The notes: generated from the sequence alone by a model not told the origin. Shown: positions 46,619 to 55,666, counted from the first letter of the stretch. The stretch: 64,000 bases of DNA from JACDHG01 sp963811585 (GCA_963811585.1 CAWERR010000008.1:1-64000), one strand, 5' to 3'. Program-made: numbers and translations.

Positions 46619-49600
46619 GTGACAGACGACACGACAACAACTCCTGACGTGCCGAGTGGCGGCCGAGTCGAGCCGGTCGAGCTACAGACGGAGATGCAGC
46701 GCTCCTACATCGACTACGCGATGGCCGTCATCGTGGGCAGGGCGTTGCCCGACGTACGTGACGGCTTGAAGCCGGTGCACCGGCGCGTGCTCTATGCGAT
46801 GTACGACGGCGGCTACCGGCCCGACCGAGGCTTCTCGAAGTGCTCCCGCATCGTCGGAGACGTGATGGGCCAGTACCACCCGCACGGCGACACCGCGATC
46901 TACGACACGTTGGTCCGGCTCAGCCAACCTTGGGTGATGCGGGCGCCGCTCGTGTCCGGCCAGGGCAACTTCGGCTCTCCCGGCAACGACCGCGCAGCAG
47001 CGATGCGCTACTGCGTCACTGGCGACACTCGAGTTCGCACCGCTGACGCCGGAACCCCGCGGATCGCCGACCTCGTGCCCGACGCCGCCCCTGGCACAGA
47101 AACAGATATCGACATCAAGGTGATCGGCAAGGACGGCGATCCCGTCCATGCCAGCAAGTTCTTCCACTCGGGCGCCCAAGCGACCTTGCGCCTGCGCACA
47201 AAGGGCGGACACGAGCTCGCTGGGTCGCACAATCACCCAGTGCTTTGCCTCACTAGTGTGGCTGGGGTTCCGACCCTCCTGTGGAGGTTGCTGGACGAGA
47301 TCAAGCCCGGTGACCGGGTCGTCATGCAGCGTGCCGAGCCTGAGGAGTGGGGCACATCCACTGACCGTGAGCGCGCCGCGGCTTTGCTGCTGGGAGCGTG
47401 GGTCAGCGAAGGGTTCGCGAGTGAGTCACGAGCTGGATTCAACAACACCGATGAGGCCTACTTCCGCCGTGTTCTGACGGCGTACGACGAGGTCGTTGGT
47501 GGCCGCCGGTACGTGTCTCGACGCACGATCGCCTCTGGGTCCGTACTCCATGAGATCGACGTGCAGAACATGTCGGCGTTCAAGGACAGCGTCCTTGGCG
47601 AGTTGATTGGTGCTCGCAGTGCGGCTAAGCGCATTCCCGAGTTCGTGTGGCGGTCGACTCTTGACGTCAAGGCTGCCTTCTTGCAGAGCCTTTTCACTGG
47701 CGACGGTTCGTGCTCCCTACTGCCTCGCCAAACCATCCAAGTCAGCTACTCGACGTACAGTAGTCAGTTGGCTCGCGACATCCTGACCCTCCTCATGGAG
47801 TTTGGTGTCTCCGCCGCTCTGACACACCACGCCTCCGGTGAGACCAAGGTTGTCATCACGAACCGTCGTGATGCGTGGACATTTGCCGTGCAGATCGGGT
47901 TCCTCGGAGCCAAGCACGACAAACTTGAGTCCCTACTGCCGTTGCCGTCGCCCACCTCCCGCGCTCTGAGTCACGACCACGTCCCGTTCATCGCAGACTT
48001 CTTGCGCAGGCAAGGAGCCCGGGACAATCGGGCCGCCGGATGGTTGCGCAAGCACAACATCGACAGGTTGGAGCGGTGGGAGCGCGACCGCCACGAGATT
48101 CTCGAACGGATCACTCCGGAGGCAGCCGAGGTCGTCTGGCCGCTTGTCGACGGTCGCTTCTACTACGCCGAGGTTGTCGACGTCGATGACGCCGGCATCC
48201 AGGACGTGTACTCGCTCCGGGTCGACACCGAGGATCACGCCTTCATCACCAACGGCTTTGTCAGCCACAACACCGAGTGCAAGCTGGCGCCGCTCGCGAT
48301 GGAGATGGTGCGCGACATCGAGCAGGACACAGTCAACTTCCGGCCCAACTACGACGGGCGCGGCTCAGAGCCGGTGCTGCTGCCCGCCCGCTATCCGAAC
48401 CTCCTCGTCAACGGTTCCGCCGGGATCGCCGTCGGGATGGCGACGAACATCCCGCCGCACAACTTGCGCGAAGTGGCCGACGGGGTCCAGTGGTCGCTTG
48501 AGCATCCAGAAGCCACCCGGCAGGAGCTCCAGGACGCGCTGATCGAGCGGATCAAGGGGCCGGACTTCCCCATGGGTGCGCTCATCGTGGGTACGCAAGG
48601 CATCGAGCAGGCGTACCGAACCGGCCGCGGCTCCGTCATGATGCGGGCCATCGTCGACATCGAAGAAGACAGCAAGAACCGCGTCTGCCTGGTGATCACC
48701 CAACTGCCCTACCAGGTCAATCCCGACAACCTGGCGCTGAAGATTGCCGAGCTCGCTGACTCGGGTCGCGTCCAGGGCATCGCCGACGTACGGGATGACA
48801 CGTCGTCGCGCACCGGACAGCGTCTCGTCGTCGTGCTGAAGCGCGACGCCATCGCTCGCGTGGTGCTCAACAACCTGTTCAAGCACACCGAGCTGCAGCA
48901 GAACTTCAGCTGCAACATGCTCGCCCTCGTCGATGACGTGCCTCGCACGCTGACCATCGACCAGTTCATCAGCAACTGGGTCCGCCACCAGATCGACGTC
49001 ATCCAGCGGCGCACGCGCTACCGGCTGCGCGAGGCCGAGAAGCAGGCCCACATCTACCGCGGACTCGTGAAGGCGCTCGACGCGCTCGACGAAGTGATCG
49101 CACTGATCCGTCGCAGCCAGACGACAGACGATGCAAACCAGGAGCTCCAGACGTTCCTCGAAATTGACGAGGTCCAGGCCCGCGCGATCCTCGACATGCA
49201 GCTGCGCCGGCTCGCGGCGATGGAGCGGCAGAACATCATCAACCGGCTCGAGGACCTCGAGGCACAGATCTCGGATCTCGAGGACATCCTCGCCGACGAG
49301 GACCGCCAGCGGCGGATCGTCCGCGAGGAGCTGGCTGAGATCGTGGCGAAGTTCGGAAACGAGCGGCGCAGCCAGATCATCCCTGCCGACGGTGACCTGT
49401 CGATGGAGGACCTGATCCCCGACGAGGACGTCGTCATCACGATCACTCGCGGCGGGTACGCCAAGCGGACCAAGGCCGACCTCTACCGTCTGCAAAAGCG
49501 TGGCGGTAAGGGTGTGCGCGGTGCGGCACTAAAGGGCGACGACCTCGTCGAGCACTTCTTCTCGTCCACCAACCACCACTGGTTGTTGTTCTTCACGACC

Positions 49601-50515
49601 GCCGGTCGCGTCTACCGGACGAAGGCCTACCACCTTCCGGAGTCGGCCCGTGATGCCAAGGGCGGCCATGTCGCCGGGCTCTTGTCGTTCCAGCCCGACG
49701 AGCAGATCGCCCAGGTGTTGGCGATCCGCGACTACGAGCAGTCCCCGTACCTCGTCCTCGCCACCCGTCGTGGCTACATCAAGAAGACGAAGCTGACCGA
49801 CTACAACTCACCGCGGCAGGCCGGCGTCATCGCGATCAACTTCCGCGAGGACGACGACGAGCTGATCGGCGCCGAGCTCGTGACCGCCGACGACACGTTG
49901 TTGCTGGTGTCGCGGAAGGGCCAGTCGGTGCGGTTCCGTGCCGACAACTCTCAGCTCCGACCGATGGGTCGCGCGACATCCGGGGTGACCGGCATGAGGT
50001 TCCGCGCAGAAGACGAGCTGCTGTCGATGTCGGTCGTGCCCTCGAACATCGACGAGGAGGCACCGCCGCTCTACGTGTTCACGGTGACCGATGGAGGCTG
50101 GGCGAAGCGCACCCGAGTAGAGGAATACCGCATCCAGGGTCGTGGTGGCCTTGGCATCAAGGCCATGAAGCTCGCCGACGCGCGTGGCTCCCTGGTGGGG
50201 GCGATGGTGGTCACCGACTCCGACGAAGTCATGGCGGTCCGCGCGACGGGCCAGGTCACTCGGTCGCCCGCTGTCGACGTACCAGCCAAGGGACGTGACA
50301 CCATGGGGGTCAAGTTCGTCACCGTCGCCGAGGCCGACACCGTCGTCGGGATCGCTCGTAACACCGAGCGTGAGGTTGATGACGAGCTGCTCGACGAGGC
50401 CGAGGTGGAATCGCCCGACGACGTCGAGGTGGGTCAGGACATCGAAACCGAACCGCTCGAAACCGCAAACGACACCGAAGGACCGGAGGGACAGGGCGAT
50501 GACCAACCCCGGTGA
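46619..50515 (+). CDS. gyrA: DNA gyrase subunit A precursor containing an intein
   Basis: This is the breakage-reunion subunit of gyrase. The 1298-residue precursor contains a 420-residue intein, leaving 878 residues of GyrA. The N-extein has ELQTEMQRSYIDYAMAVIVG and QYHPHGDTAIYDTLVRL, and ends AMRY at residue 131, the catalytic tyrosine. The C-extein resumes TECKLAPLAMEM. GyrA-box and beta-propeller blades follow (KRGGKGVRGAALKGDDLVEH), with an acidic tail. The GTG start at 46619 has AAGGAAGGG upstream. The frame is intact throughout. Confidence 0.98.
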   Translation: MTDDTTTTPDVPSGGRVEPVELQTEMQRSYIDYAMAVIVGRALPDVRDGLKPVHRRVLYAMYDGGYRPDRGFSKCSRIVGDVMGQYHPHGDTAIYDTLVRLSQPWVMRAPLVSGQGNFGSPGNDRAAAMRYCVTGDTRVRTADAGTPRIADLVPDAAPGTETDIDIKVIGKDGDPVHASKFFHSGAQATLRLRTKGGHELAGSHNHPVLCLTSVAGVPTLLWRLLDEIKPGDRVVMQRAEPEEWGTSTDRERAAALLLGAWVSEGFASESRAGFNNTDEAYFRRVLTAYDEVVGGRRYVSRRTIASGSVLHEIDVQNMSAFKDSVLGELIGARSAAKRIPEFVWRSTLDVKAAFLQSLFTGDGSCSLLPRQTIQVSYSTYSSQLARDILTLLMEFGVSAALTHHASGETKVVITNRRDAWTFAVQIGFLGAKHDKLESLLPLPSPTSRALSHDHVPFIADFLRRQGARDNRAAGWLRKHNIDRLERWERDRHEILERITPEAAEVVWPLVDGRFYYAEVVDVDDAGIQDVYSLRVDTEDHAFITNGFVSHNTECKLAPLAMEMVRDIEQDTVNFRPNYDGRGSEPVLLPARYPNLLVNGSAGIAVGMATNIPPHNLREVADGVQWSLEHPEATRQELQDALIERIKGPDFPMGALIVGTQGIEQAYRTGRGSVMMRAIVDIEEDSKNRVCLVITQLPYQVNPDNLALKIAELADSGRVQGIADVRDDTSSRTGQRLVVVLKRDAIARVVLNNLFKHTELQQNFSCNMLALVDDVPRTLTIDQFISNWVRHQIDVIQRRTRYRLREAEKQAHIYRGLVKALDALDEVIALIRRSQTTDDANQELQTFLEIDEVQARAILDMQLRRLAAMERQNIINRLEDLEAQISDLEDILADEDRQRRIVREELAEIVAKFGNERRSQIIPADGDLSMEDLIPDEDVVITITRGGYAKRTKADLYRLQKRGGKGVRGAALKGDDLVEHFFSSTNHHWLLFFTTAGRVYRTKAYHLPESARDAKGGHVAGLLSFQPDEQIAQVLAIRDYEQSPYLVLATRRGYIKKTKLTDYNSPRQAGVIAINFREDDDELIGAELVTADDTLLLVSRKGQSVRFRADNSQLRPMGRATSGVTGMRFRAEDELLSMSVVPSNIDEEAPPLYVFTVTDGGWAKRTRVEEYRIQGRGGLGIKAMKLADARGSLVGAMVVTDSDEVMAVRATGQVTRSPAVDVPAKGRDTMGVKFVTVAEADTVVGIARNTEREVDDELLDEAEVESPDDVEVGQDIETEPLETANDTEGPEGQGDDQPR
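47012..48271 (+). mobile_element. GyrA intein with LAGLIDADG homing endonuclease domain
   Basis: This is a self-splicing element in frame after the catalytic Tyr of GyrA. It begins CVTGDTRVRTADAG with Cys1, has block B with GSHNHPVLCL, and ends FYYAEVVDVDD, VYSLRVDTEDHAFITNGF, VSHN with the penultimate His and terminal Asn; the first extein residue is Thr. The same insertion point is used by mycobacterial GyrA inteins. Unlike the mini-inteins it keeps a middle domain of about 270 residues, with two LAGLIDADG-like helices, LLLGAWVSEGF and FLQSLFTGDGS, each with its acidic residue (E, D). Its DNA is visibly less GC-rich than the flanking gyrA. Confidence 0.95.
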
Positions 50516-51137
50516 CGACCAACCGTTGGCGCCGCGGCGGTCCCTGCGCAAGTCCACCAGCCCTAGCGAGTCGCGTGCCCAACCGGTGACGACGCCGCCG
50601 TACGGCGGTGCGCCTCAGCAGGCGCCGGCAGCTCCGCTTGTGGACCGGACGTTCCCGGTGCCTCCCGTTCCCGAGCCGACCACCCAACAGCAGGATGGCG
50701 CGTCGGGCCAGAAGCGGACCCCCCGGAAGGCCGAGCGTAAGCCCAGCGCTCCACGCACGCGGACCATGCGTCGGGCGAAGCTGCGGTTGCTCCGCGTCGA
50801 TCCGTGGTCGGTGACGAAGGCGTCGTTCTTGCTGTCGATCGCGTTCGGGATCATGTGCGTGGTCGCGGTGTTCTTGATCTTCTCGATCATGAGCGCTGCC
50901 GGTCTGTGGGACCACATCAACGAAACCATCCAGGGTGTGCTCAACCAGAGCCCCGACGAGCGCTTCGACATCAAGGACTATGTCGGGATGGACCGGGTGA
51001 TGGCGATAACGATGCTGATCGCCGCCATCGACGTGGTGCTGATCACCGCGCTCGCGACGCTCGGCGCCTTCATTTACAACATGGCTGCTTCACTTCTCGG
51101 CGGCATCGAGGTCACGCTCGCTGAAGATCTGAAGTAG
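50499..51137 (+). CDS. DUF3566 membrane protein
   Basis: This conserved actinobacterial protein follows gyrA. The 212-residue product has a long Pro-rich cytoplasmic tail, then RRAKLRLLRVDPWSVTKASF, a first helix (LLSIAFGIMCVVAVFLIFSI), and a second (MLIAAIDVVLITALATLGAF), with YNMAASLLGGIEVTLAEDL at the end. Its function is unknown. The start overlaps gyrA by 17 bases and has GGAGGGA upstream, so it is cotranscribed. Confidence 0.9.
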   Translation: MTNPGDDQPLAPRRSLRKSTSPSESRAQPVTTPPYGGAPQQAPAAPLVDRTFPVPPVPEPTTQQQDGASGQKRTPRKAERKPSAPRTRTMRRAKLRLLRVDPWSVTKASFLLSIAFGIMCVVAVFLIFSIMSAAGLWDHINETIQGVLNQSPDERFDIKDYVGMDRVMAITMLIAAIDVVLITALATLGAFIYNMAASLLGGIEVTLAEDLK

Positions 51138-51155
51138 GTCGGAGCCGCCCGACCT
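51136..51155 (+). terminator. Short hairpin after DUF3566
   Basis: AGGTCGG at 51136-51142 pairs with CCGACCT at 51149-51155, beginning in the stop codon. It would end the gyrA transcript before the tRNA genes. Confidence 0.5.
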
Positions 51156-51262
51156 GGGGTAGTGGAATCGCCTGCTTGCCGGGGCCGTCGGACGGCCGTC
51201 AACTGGTTTGGGCGGCGGAGTCGGGATGGGGTAACCTGCCTCGGCAGCGTCCGCCGTTTCAT

Positions 51263-51337
51263 GGGCCTATAGCTCAGCTTGGTTAGAGCGCTTCCCTGAT
51301 AAGGAAGAGGTCAGAGGTTCAAGTCCTCTTAGGCCCA
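51263..51337 (+). tRNA. tRNA-Ile (GAT)
   Basis: The acceptor stem GGGCCTA / TAGGCCC, D-loop AGCTCAGCTTGGTTAGAGC, anticodon stem CTTCC / GGAAG with anticodon GAT at 51298-51300, and T-loop GGTTCAAGTCC are all complete. The CCA is not encoded. It has the usual place after gyrA. Confidence 0.97.
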
Positions 51338-51365
51338 CGGTCCACAACCAGCCCAGGGGGCACAC

Positions 51366-51494
51366 ATGCTCAAGAAGATCCTGACCATCGCCGCTGTCGC
51401 CGCTGTCGCCAAGATCGTCCTCGACAAGCTCACGCGCAGCGACGACGCCGACCTGTGGGCCGAGGCAACCGATCCGGTCGAGCGCAACCGGTAA
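51366..51494 (+). CDS. DLW-39 family small protein
   Basis: This 42-residue actinobacterial protein is encoded between the tRNA-Ile and tRNA-Ala genes, as in streptomycetes. It reads MLKKILTIAAVAAVAKIVLD, then KLTRSDDADLWAEATDPVER, ending NR. The family's name-giving DLW is present. It has one short hydrophobic helix and an acidic C-terminus. The function is unknown. Confidence 0.9.
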   Translation: MLKKILTIAAVAAVAKIVLDKLTRSDDADLWAEATDPVERNR

Positions 51495-51522
51495 GTTTGG
51501 CGCTGGGTCTTCGGACCACTCC

Positions 51523-51595
51523 GGGGACGTGGCGCAATTGGTAGCGCACCTGCTTTGCAAGCAGGGGGTTGAGGGTTCGAGTCCCTTCGTCTCCA
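51523..51595 (+). tRNA. tRNA-Ala (TGC)
   Basis: The acceptor stem GGGGACG / CGTCTCC, anticodon stem CCTGC / GCAGG with loop TTTGCAA, anticodon TGC at 51556-51558, and T-loop GGTTCGAGTCC are complete. CCA is not encoded. Confidence 0.97.
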
Positions 51596-51601
51596 CTCAG
51601 G

Positions 51602-51638
51602 TGGACTGGTCTCCACCATGGTTGGACTGGTCTCCACC
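51602..51638. repeat. Two direct copies of a 16-bp motif after tRNA-Ala
   Basis: TGGACTGGTCTCCACC occurs at 51602-51617 and 51623-51638. Each copy is also an imperfect hairpin (GGTGGA / TCCACC). Confidence 0.7.
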
Positions 51639-51676
51639 CAGGTCAGGATGGCGGGCCGACTACCGGGCGGCGGGCA

Positions 51677-52093
51677 TCACGCGGTATCGCCTTCCCAGGG
51701 GTAGGCGTGGCGGACGAAGGCATCCCTGATGGCGACCTTGTCACCTTCGATCTCGTCGTTGAAGAGTTCCCGGCCGTTCGCGGTCTCGATGATGACCTTG
51801 GACCCTCGCCGGTGAATCGCAGCTACCGTCTCGCGCTGGATCACCCGCTCTATCTGCCCTCGGCATTCCACCCGGATGTCGTCGTTGCTGAGATGCAGCA
51901 CCGGCGAACTGACCACCACCCAACCCGCGAACCCAAGGCCGAGAATCAGTCCGATGACAGGACGCCCCCAGACCAACCAGGGCTCGTCGAAGGAAGCCAG
52001 CAGTTCGATGGGTCCCTCGAAAGGCACCCACGGTGCGTCGGCGGCCAGGTTTGCGAGGTAGGGAAGGACTACGCCTAGTAAACTGCGCGTCAC
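51677..52093 (-). CDS. YqeB-like PH-domain membrane protein
   Basis: This 138-residue protein has two hydrophobic segments (LLGVVLPYLANLAADAPWVP and PVIGLILGLGFAGWVVVSSP) followed by a small PH-like domain, with IRVECRGQIERVIQRETVAA and ending AFVRHAYPWEGD. The W-P-F-G-P-E-L segment (PWVPFEGPIELLASF) and the final HxYPW resemble actinobacterial YqeB proteins. The function is unknown. It converges on the tRNA-Ala side. Confidence 0.65.
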   Translation of the reverse strand: MTRSLLGVVLPYLANLAADAPWVPFEGPIELLASFDEPWLVWGRPVIGLILGLGFAGWVVVSSPVLHLSNDDIRVECRGQIERVIQRETVAAIHRRGSKVIIETANGRELFNDEIEGDKVAIRDAFVRHAYPWEGDTA

Positions 52094-52166
52094 CGCCCCC
52101 TCGATGAGCGTGACCGCACTGGCAGACTGACCCGGTGACGCGTCAGCCCAGCCAGTTAGCCACCCG

Positions 52167-52886
52167 GTGAGGCGCTACCTCACCCCGCAAGCGCTCGGGC
52201 TCGCACTTGTCGCCGGGATCCTCATGACGGCGATGGTGCTCCTCGGCCTCTGGCAGCTCGGCGTCTACGACGACCGCCAGAGCGCGGATTCCGTGGCAAC
52301 GCTGGATGAGGACCCGCAGCCACTCGACGACGTCCTGGGTCCGGACGAGGCGTTCCCCTCCGACGGCGTCGGCAAACCGGTGACCGTGCGCGGCACCTAT
52401 GTCGCCGATGAGCAGTTGTACGTCGAGGGGCTGTCGGGCAATGACGCGCGGTATGCCGTCGTGACCCCGCTCCTCACGAACTCGGGCTCGGCCGTGCTGG
52501 TGGTGAGGGGAGGCGCCGAGGAAGCGGCCGCCGACGTACCTCCAGGCGCCGTGGACGTCACCGGGGTGCTCGAGCCACCAGCGCCCGAAGGTGGACCCGT
52601 CGCAACCGGCCGCATCACCGACGGGCTCCGCATCGCGGCGCTGGTCGAAGCTTTCAGCGAGGACCTTTACGGCGGCTACGTCATCGCGTCCGGCTCGTCG
52701 GCGGACGGTCTATCCCCGATAACCGCGCCAGCGCCTGATTCGTCCGGGTGGGCCGGCATCCGCAACCTGCTTTATGCGATCCAGTGGTGGCTGTTCGCCG
52801 CCTTCGTCGGGTTCATGTGGTGGCGGATCGTCGGCGACCTCGAGACCGCCGAGACGAAGGCCGATCAGGTGGGATACCGTCCCTGA
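52167..52886 (+). CDS. SURF1-family protein
   Basis: This two-helix membrane protein of the SURF1 family is linked to assembly of haem-copper cytochrome oxidase. The 239-residue product has the first helix LGLALVAGILMTAMVLLGLW with the conserved QLGVYDDR, the extracytoplasmic domain (VTVRGTYVADEQLYVEG, LVVRGGAEEA), and the last helix NLLYAIQWWLFAAFVGFMWW, whose YxxQWW pattern is diagnostic. The GTG start is at 52167. DUF3817 follows 2 bases later. Confidence 0.88.
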   Translation: MRRYLTPQALGLALVAGILMTAMVLLGLWQLGVYDDRQSADSVATLDEDPQPLDDVLGPDEAFPSDGVGKPVTVRGTYVADEQLYVEGLSGNDARYAVVTPLLTNSGSAVLVVRGGAEEAAADVPPGAVDVTGVLEPPAPEGGPVATGRITDGLRIAALVEAFSEDLYGGYVIASGSSADGLSPITAPAPDSSGWAGIRNLLYAIQWWLFAAFVGFMWWRIVGDLETAETKADQVGYRP

Positions 52887-52888
52887 CC

Positions 52889-53233
52889 GTGAGTGGAGCG
52901 CTGCTGCGGTACCGGGTGATGGCCTACGTCGTCGGCGTCTTGCTCATCGTGCTGATCTGTATCGGTGTGCCGCTGAAGTACCTTGCCGACGAGGGCAGCG
53001 ACCCGCAGGAGCTCGGCGAGTGGATCACCACCTACCTCGGGATCGCCCACGGCTGGCTCTACATGCTGTTCCTGGTGACGGCAGCGCTGCTCGCACGTCG
53101 CGCTCGGTTCCCGCTGGGGTTCACGATCGCGGTGCTACTGCTGGGGACTGTGCCGTTCCTCAGCTTCTACGGCGAACGTCGCGCCACTGGCCGGGTCAGG
53201 CGGACGTATGCCGACCAGCTCACGACGCGCTGA
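52889..53233 (+). CDS. DUF3817 membrane protein
   Basis: This 114-residue integral membrane protein has three helices: YRVMAYVVGVLLIVLICIG, HGWLYMLFLVTAALLARRAR and LGFTIAVLLLGTVPFLSFYG. GVPLKYL and the GxxHGWLYMLF segment are the family hallmark. It is often beside SURF1 or guaA in actinobacteria; the function is unknown. Confidence 0.88.
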   Translation: MSGALLRYRVMAYVVGVLLIVLICIGVPLKYLADEGSDPQELGEWITTYLGIAHGWLYMLFLVTAALLARRARFPLGFTIAVLLLGTVPFLSFYGERRATGRVRRTYADQLTTR

Positions 53234-53300
53234 TCCGCCTCCGAGGAATAGTCGAGCCGCTCCGGGACTGCCGGGGAGGTAGCGGTCGCCTGAGAAAGTC

Positions 53301-53333
53301 GTGACCACCAGTCAACTGCTGACTGGTGGTCAC
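53301..53333. terminator. Strong bidirectional hairpin
   Basis: GTGACCACCAGTCA at 53301-53314 and TGACTGGTGGTCAC at 53320-53333 form a perfect 14-bp stem with a 5-base loop between convergent genes. Confidence 0.85.
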
Positions 53334-53376
53334 GGTATTCGGGAGCAACCGGCACCCGGTGCGGCGTGCTGGCAGG

Positions 53377-54060
53377 TCAGACGTTCTTCTTCCTCAGCGG
53401 CTTGTCGGGCGTGGTCGGAGTAGAGGACTCGACGGTCTCCTCCGACGGGAGCGGCGCGGTGGGAGCGGTCTCTGATCCGTCGACCGGTGCGGCGGCTGCC
53501 GTGGAGGAAGCCGCGGCCTTCTTGGCCGGCTTTGCGGCGGCCTTCGAGGGCGCGGCGGCCGCCGCCGGCTTGGCAGCCGGCGGGGTGTGCGCGGGCCTGG
53601 CCGGGGGCGCGGCGGCGGTGTCTCGGCTGGTCGTCCACGCGGGGTCGGCATCCTTGCCGGTGAGCTTGCTGTAGAGGTACGCCGCTGCTCCACCGAGCCC
53701 GAGGAGGAGCACGAAGTTACGCAGCTTGTGGCTCTTCTTCTTCTGCTCCTCGACCAGGCCGGCGCGTTCGGCGACCTCGCGGCCGCGCTTGCGCCCTTGT
53801 GCCACCGCCTCTGCGACAACCGGTGCCAACTTGTCGCGGGCATCCTCGACCGCAGGTCCGATGCGGTCGCGGGCTTCCCCGAGGGCAGGCCCGACGGTTG
53901 AGGAGACCGACGAGACGACCTGGTCGGTCGCCGTCCCGATCTTGTCCATGGCCGCCTCGGCTGCCGGCTGCATACTGCCGCGGGCCTCCTTGGCGGCGGA
54001 ACGTGCCTTCTTGCGGGCTGTTTTCAGGGCCACAGCGGGGTCCTCCTGTGTCAGGGACAT
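53377..54060 (-). CDS. Ala/Pro/Lys-rich one-helix membrane protein
   Basis: This 227-residue product has no family I can name. The N-terminal half is amphipathic and helical, with repeated 11-residue-like periods (GPALGEARDRIGPAVEDARD). It is followed by a basic stretch with one short membrane helix (LRNFVLLLGLGGAAAYLYSK), then a low-complexity tail (KPAAAAAPSKAAAKPAKKAA) ending in acidic and Thr-rich sequence. The helical half recalls LEA- or apolipoprotein-like proteins. The ATG at 54060 follows AGGAGG-like sequence (GAGGACCCC is weak). Confidence 0.7.
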   Translation of the reverse strand: MSLTQEDPAVALKTARKKARSAAKEARGSMQPAAEAAMDKIGTATDQVVSSVSSTVGPALGEARDRIGPAVEDARDKLAPVVAEAVAQGRKRGREVAERAGLVEEQKKKSHKLRNFVLLLGLGGAAAYLYSKLTGKDADPAWTTSRDTAAAPPARPAHTPPAAKPAAAAAPSKAAAKPAKKAAASSTAAAAPVDGSETAPTAPLPSEETVESSTPTTPDKPLRKKNV

Positions 54061-54257
54061 CTCATGCATCGGCGGTGAACTGCCTGGTAACCCTACTCTT
54101 ACCCATCCCTGCGGGTTTCACCACTGTTCAACCCGGACGACCGGGCTGAAACGGCCGCTCGAGCCGCTTGGGCAGCATGCAAGGATGGCATTGTCCGTCT
54201 GCGCCCGGGGTGACCCCGCGGCCGTGAACCCGATGCCCGACCCCCGAGAGGTGACTT

Positions 54258-54782
54258 GTGGCTGAAGACCTGTTTGCCACGCTCAAGACGAACCGCGGCG
54301 ATGTCACGATCCAACTGTTCCCCAACCACGCGCCGAAGACCGTCGAGAACTTCGTCGGGCTTGCCGAGGGGACGAAGGAGTGGACCGATCCGGCCACCGG
54401 ACAGCCGTCCAGCCAGCCGTTCTACGACGGCCTCACCTTCCATCGGGTGATCGACGGGTTCATGATCCAGGGTGGATGCCCGCAGGGCACCGGCACGGGC
54501 GGGCCTGGCTACACGTTCAAGGACGAGTTCCACCCCGAGCTCGCGTTCTCGAAGCCATACCTGCTGGCGATGGCCAACGCCGGCCCTGGCACCAACGGCT
54601 CACAGTTCTTCATCACCCTCGGCCCCACGCCACATCTCAACCGGAAGCACACCATCTTCGGGGAGGTGGCCGACCAGGCCAGCCGTGACGTCGTTGACGC
54701 GATCGGCAAGACGTCGACCGGACGCGGCGACCAGCCCAAGGACGCGGTCGTGATCGAGCATCTCGAGATCGAGCGCCGGTAG
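54258..54782 (+). CDS. Cyclophilin-type peptidyl-prolyl isomerase
   Basis: It speeds cis-trans isomerisation of Xaa-Pro bonds in folding proteins. The cytoplasmic, 174-residue, single-domain protein has FHRVIDGFMIQGG, NGSQFFITL and HTIFGEV, with the catalytic Arg in the first. It has no signal peptide. The GTG at 54258 is preceded by GAGAGG. It corresponds to the ppiA gene near the origin of mycobacteria. Confidence 0.95.
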   Translation: MAEDLFATLKTNRGDVTIQLFPNHAPKTVENFVGLAEGTKEWTDPATGQPSSQPFYDGLTFHRVIDGFMIQGGCPQGTGTGGPGYTFKDEFHPELAFSKPYLLAMANAGPGTNGSQFFITLGPTPHLNRKHTIFGEVADQASRDVVDAIGKTSTGRGDQPKDAVVIEHLEIERR

Positions 54783-54797
54783 CACTGCGCGTACGCC

Positions 54798-55650
54798 ATG
54801 AGTGCTGGAGACCCAACGACGTACGGCGCCGGGACGATCCCACACTGCTACCGCCACCCCGATCGCGAGACCTACATCTCGTGTCAGCGGTGCGGGCGAC
54901 CGATCTGCCCCGACTGCATGACGCAGGCCTCGGTCGGATTCCAGTGCCCCGAGTGCGTGAAGCAAGGCCGCAGCGCAGACCCGCCAGGTGCGCACCGCCT
55001 TCGGCGGCCGGGTCACCGACGGCTCGTCGATCGTCACGATCGCGCTGATCGCGGTCAACGTGCTCTCTTCATCAGCGCGCGCATCGTCGTATGAGCGTCT
55101 GACTTCGACACCGTGATGGTTCCGATCGCCGTCGCCGACGGGCCGAGTTACTGGCGGCTGATCACGTCGACGTTCCTGCACTACCAAATCCTGCACATCG
55201 CGATGAACATGCTCGGGGTCTGGATCTTCGGGTCCTATCTCGAGGCGATGCTCGGCCGATGGCGGTTCCTCGGCTTTACCTCGTGGCCGGTCTTGTCGGT
55301 CTGCGACCGTGTCTACTGGCTCGCGCCGAGTATCAGCCTCGACGCTCGGGCCTCCGGGTCGGTGTTCGGCCTCTTCGCCGCGGCTCTCGTGCATGTTGCT
55401 CGAGCAGCGGCGCGACGTGACCCAGCTGCTCGTGCTGCTCGGGCTCAACCTGGCGCTCACGTTCGCGGTGCCCAACGTCTCCTGGCAGGCTCACCTGGGC
55501 GGGCTGGTGGCCGGGCTCGCGATCGGCGCGGTCTTCGCCTACGCGCCGCGGGAGCACCGCCTGCTGGTCCATGCGGGAGTGCTTGTCGTCATCACGCTGC
55601 TGTGCGCGTGTTCTGGCGTCGCTGCGCGCACTGCCGCGTTGACCGCCTGA
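54798..55650 (+). CDS. Rhomboid-family intramembrane protease, frame broken
   Basis: This serine protease acts in the membrane plane. The N-terminus has a B-box-like zinc motif, CYRHPDRETYISCQRCGRP then CPDCMTQASVGFQCPECV. HYQILHIAMNMLGVWIFGSY holds the conserved His/Asn, the catalytic Ser is in ASGSVFGLFAAAL (GxSG after repairing a missing G near 55350), and the catalytic His is in SWQAHLGGLVAGL. Slips lie near 54975, 55065, 55290, 55350 and 55395. Substrates are unknown. Confidence 0.9.
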
Positions 55651-55666
55651 CCGTCCGGTGCAGGAG

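Noticed and set aside
48365..49495. A 376-codon frame opposite gyrA.
   Set aside because: Antisense to an intact essential gene, with no independent features.
51602..51638. Attachment site of an integrated element at the tRNA-Ala gene.
   Set aside because: The repeats do not copy the tRNA 3' end and no integrase is nearby.
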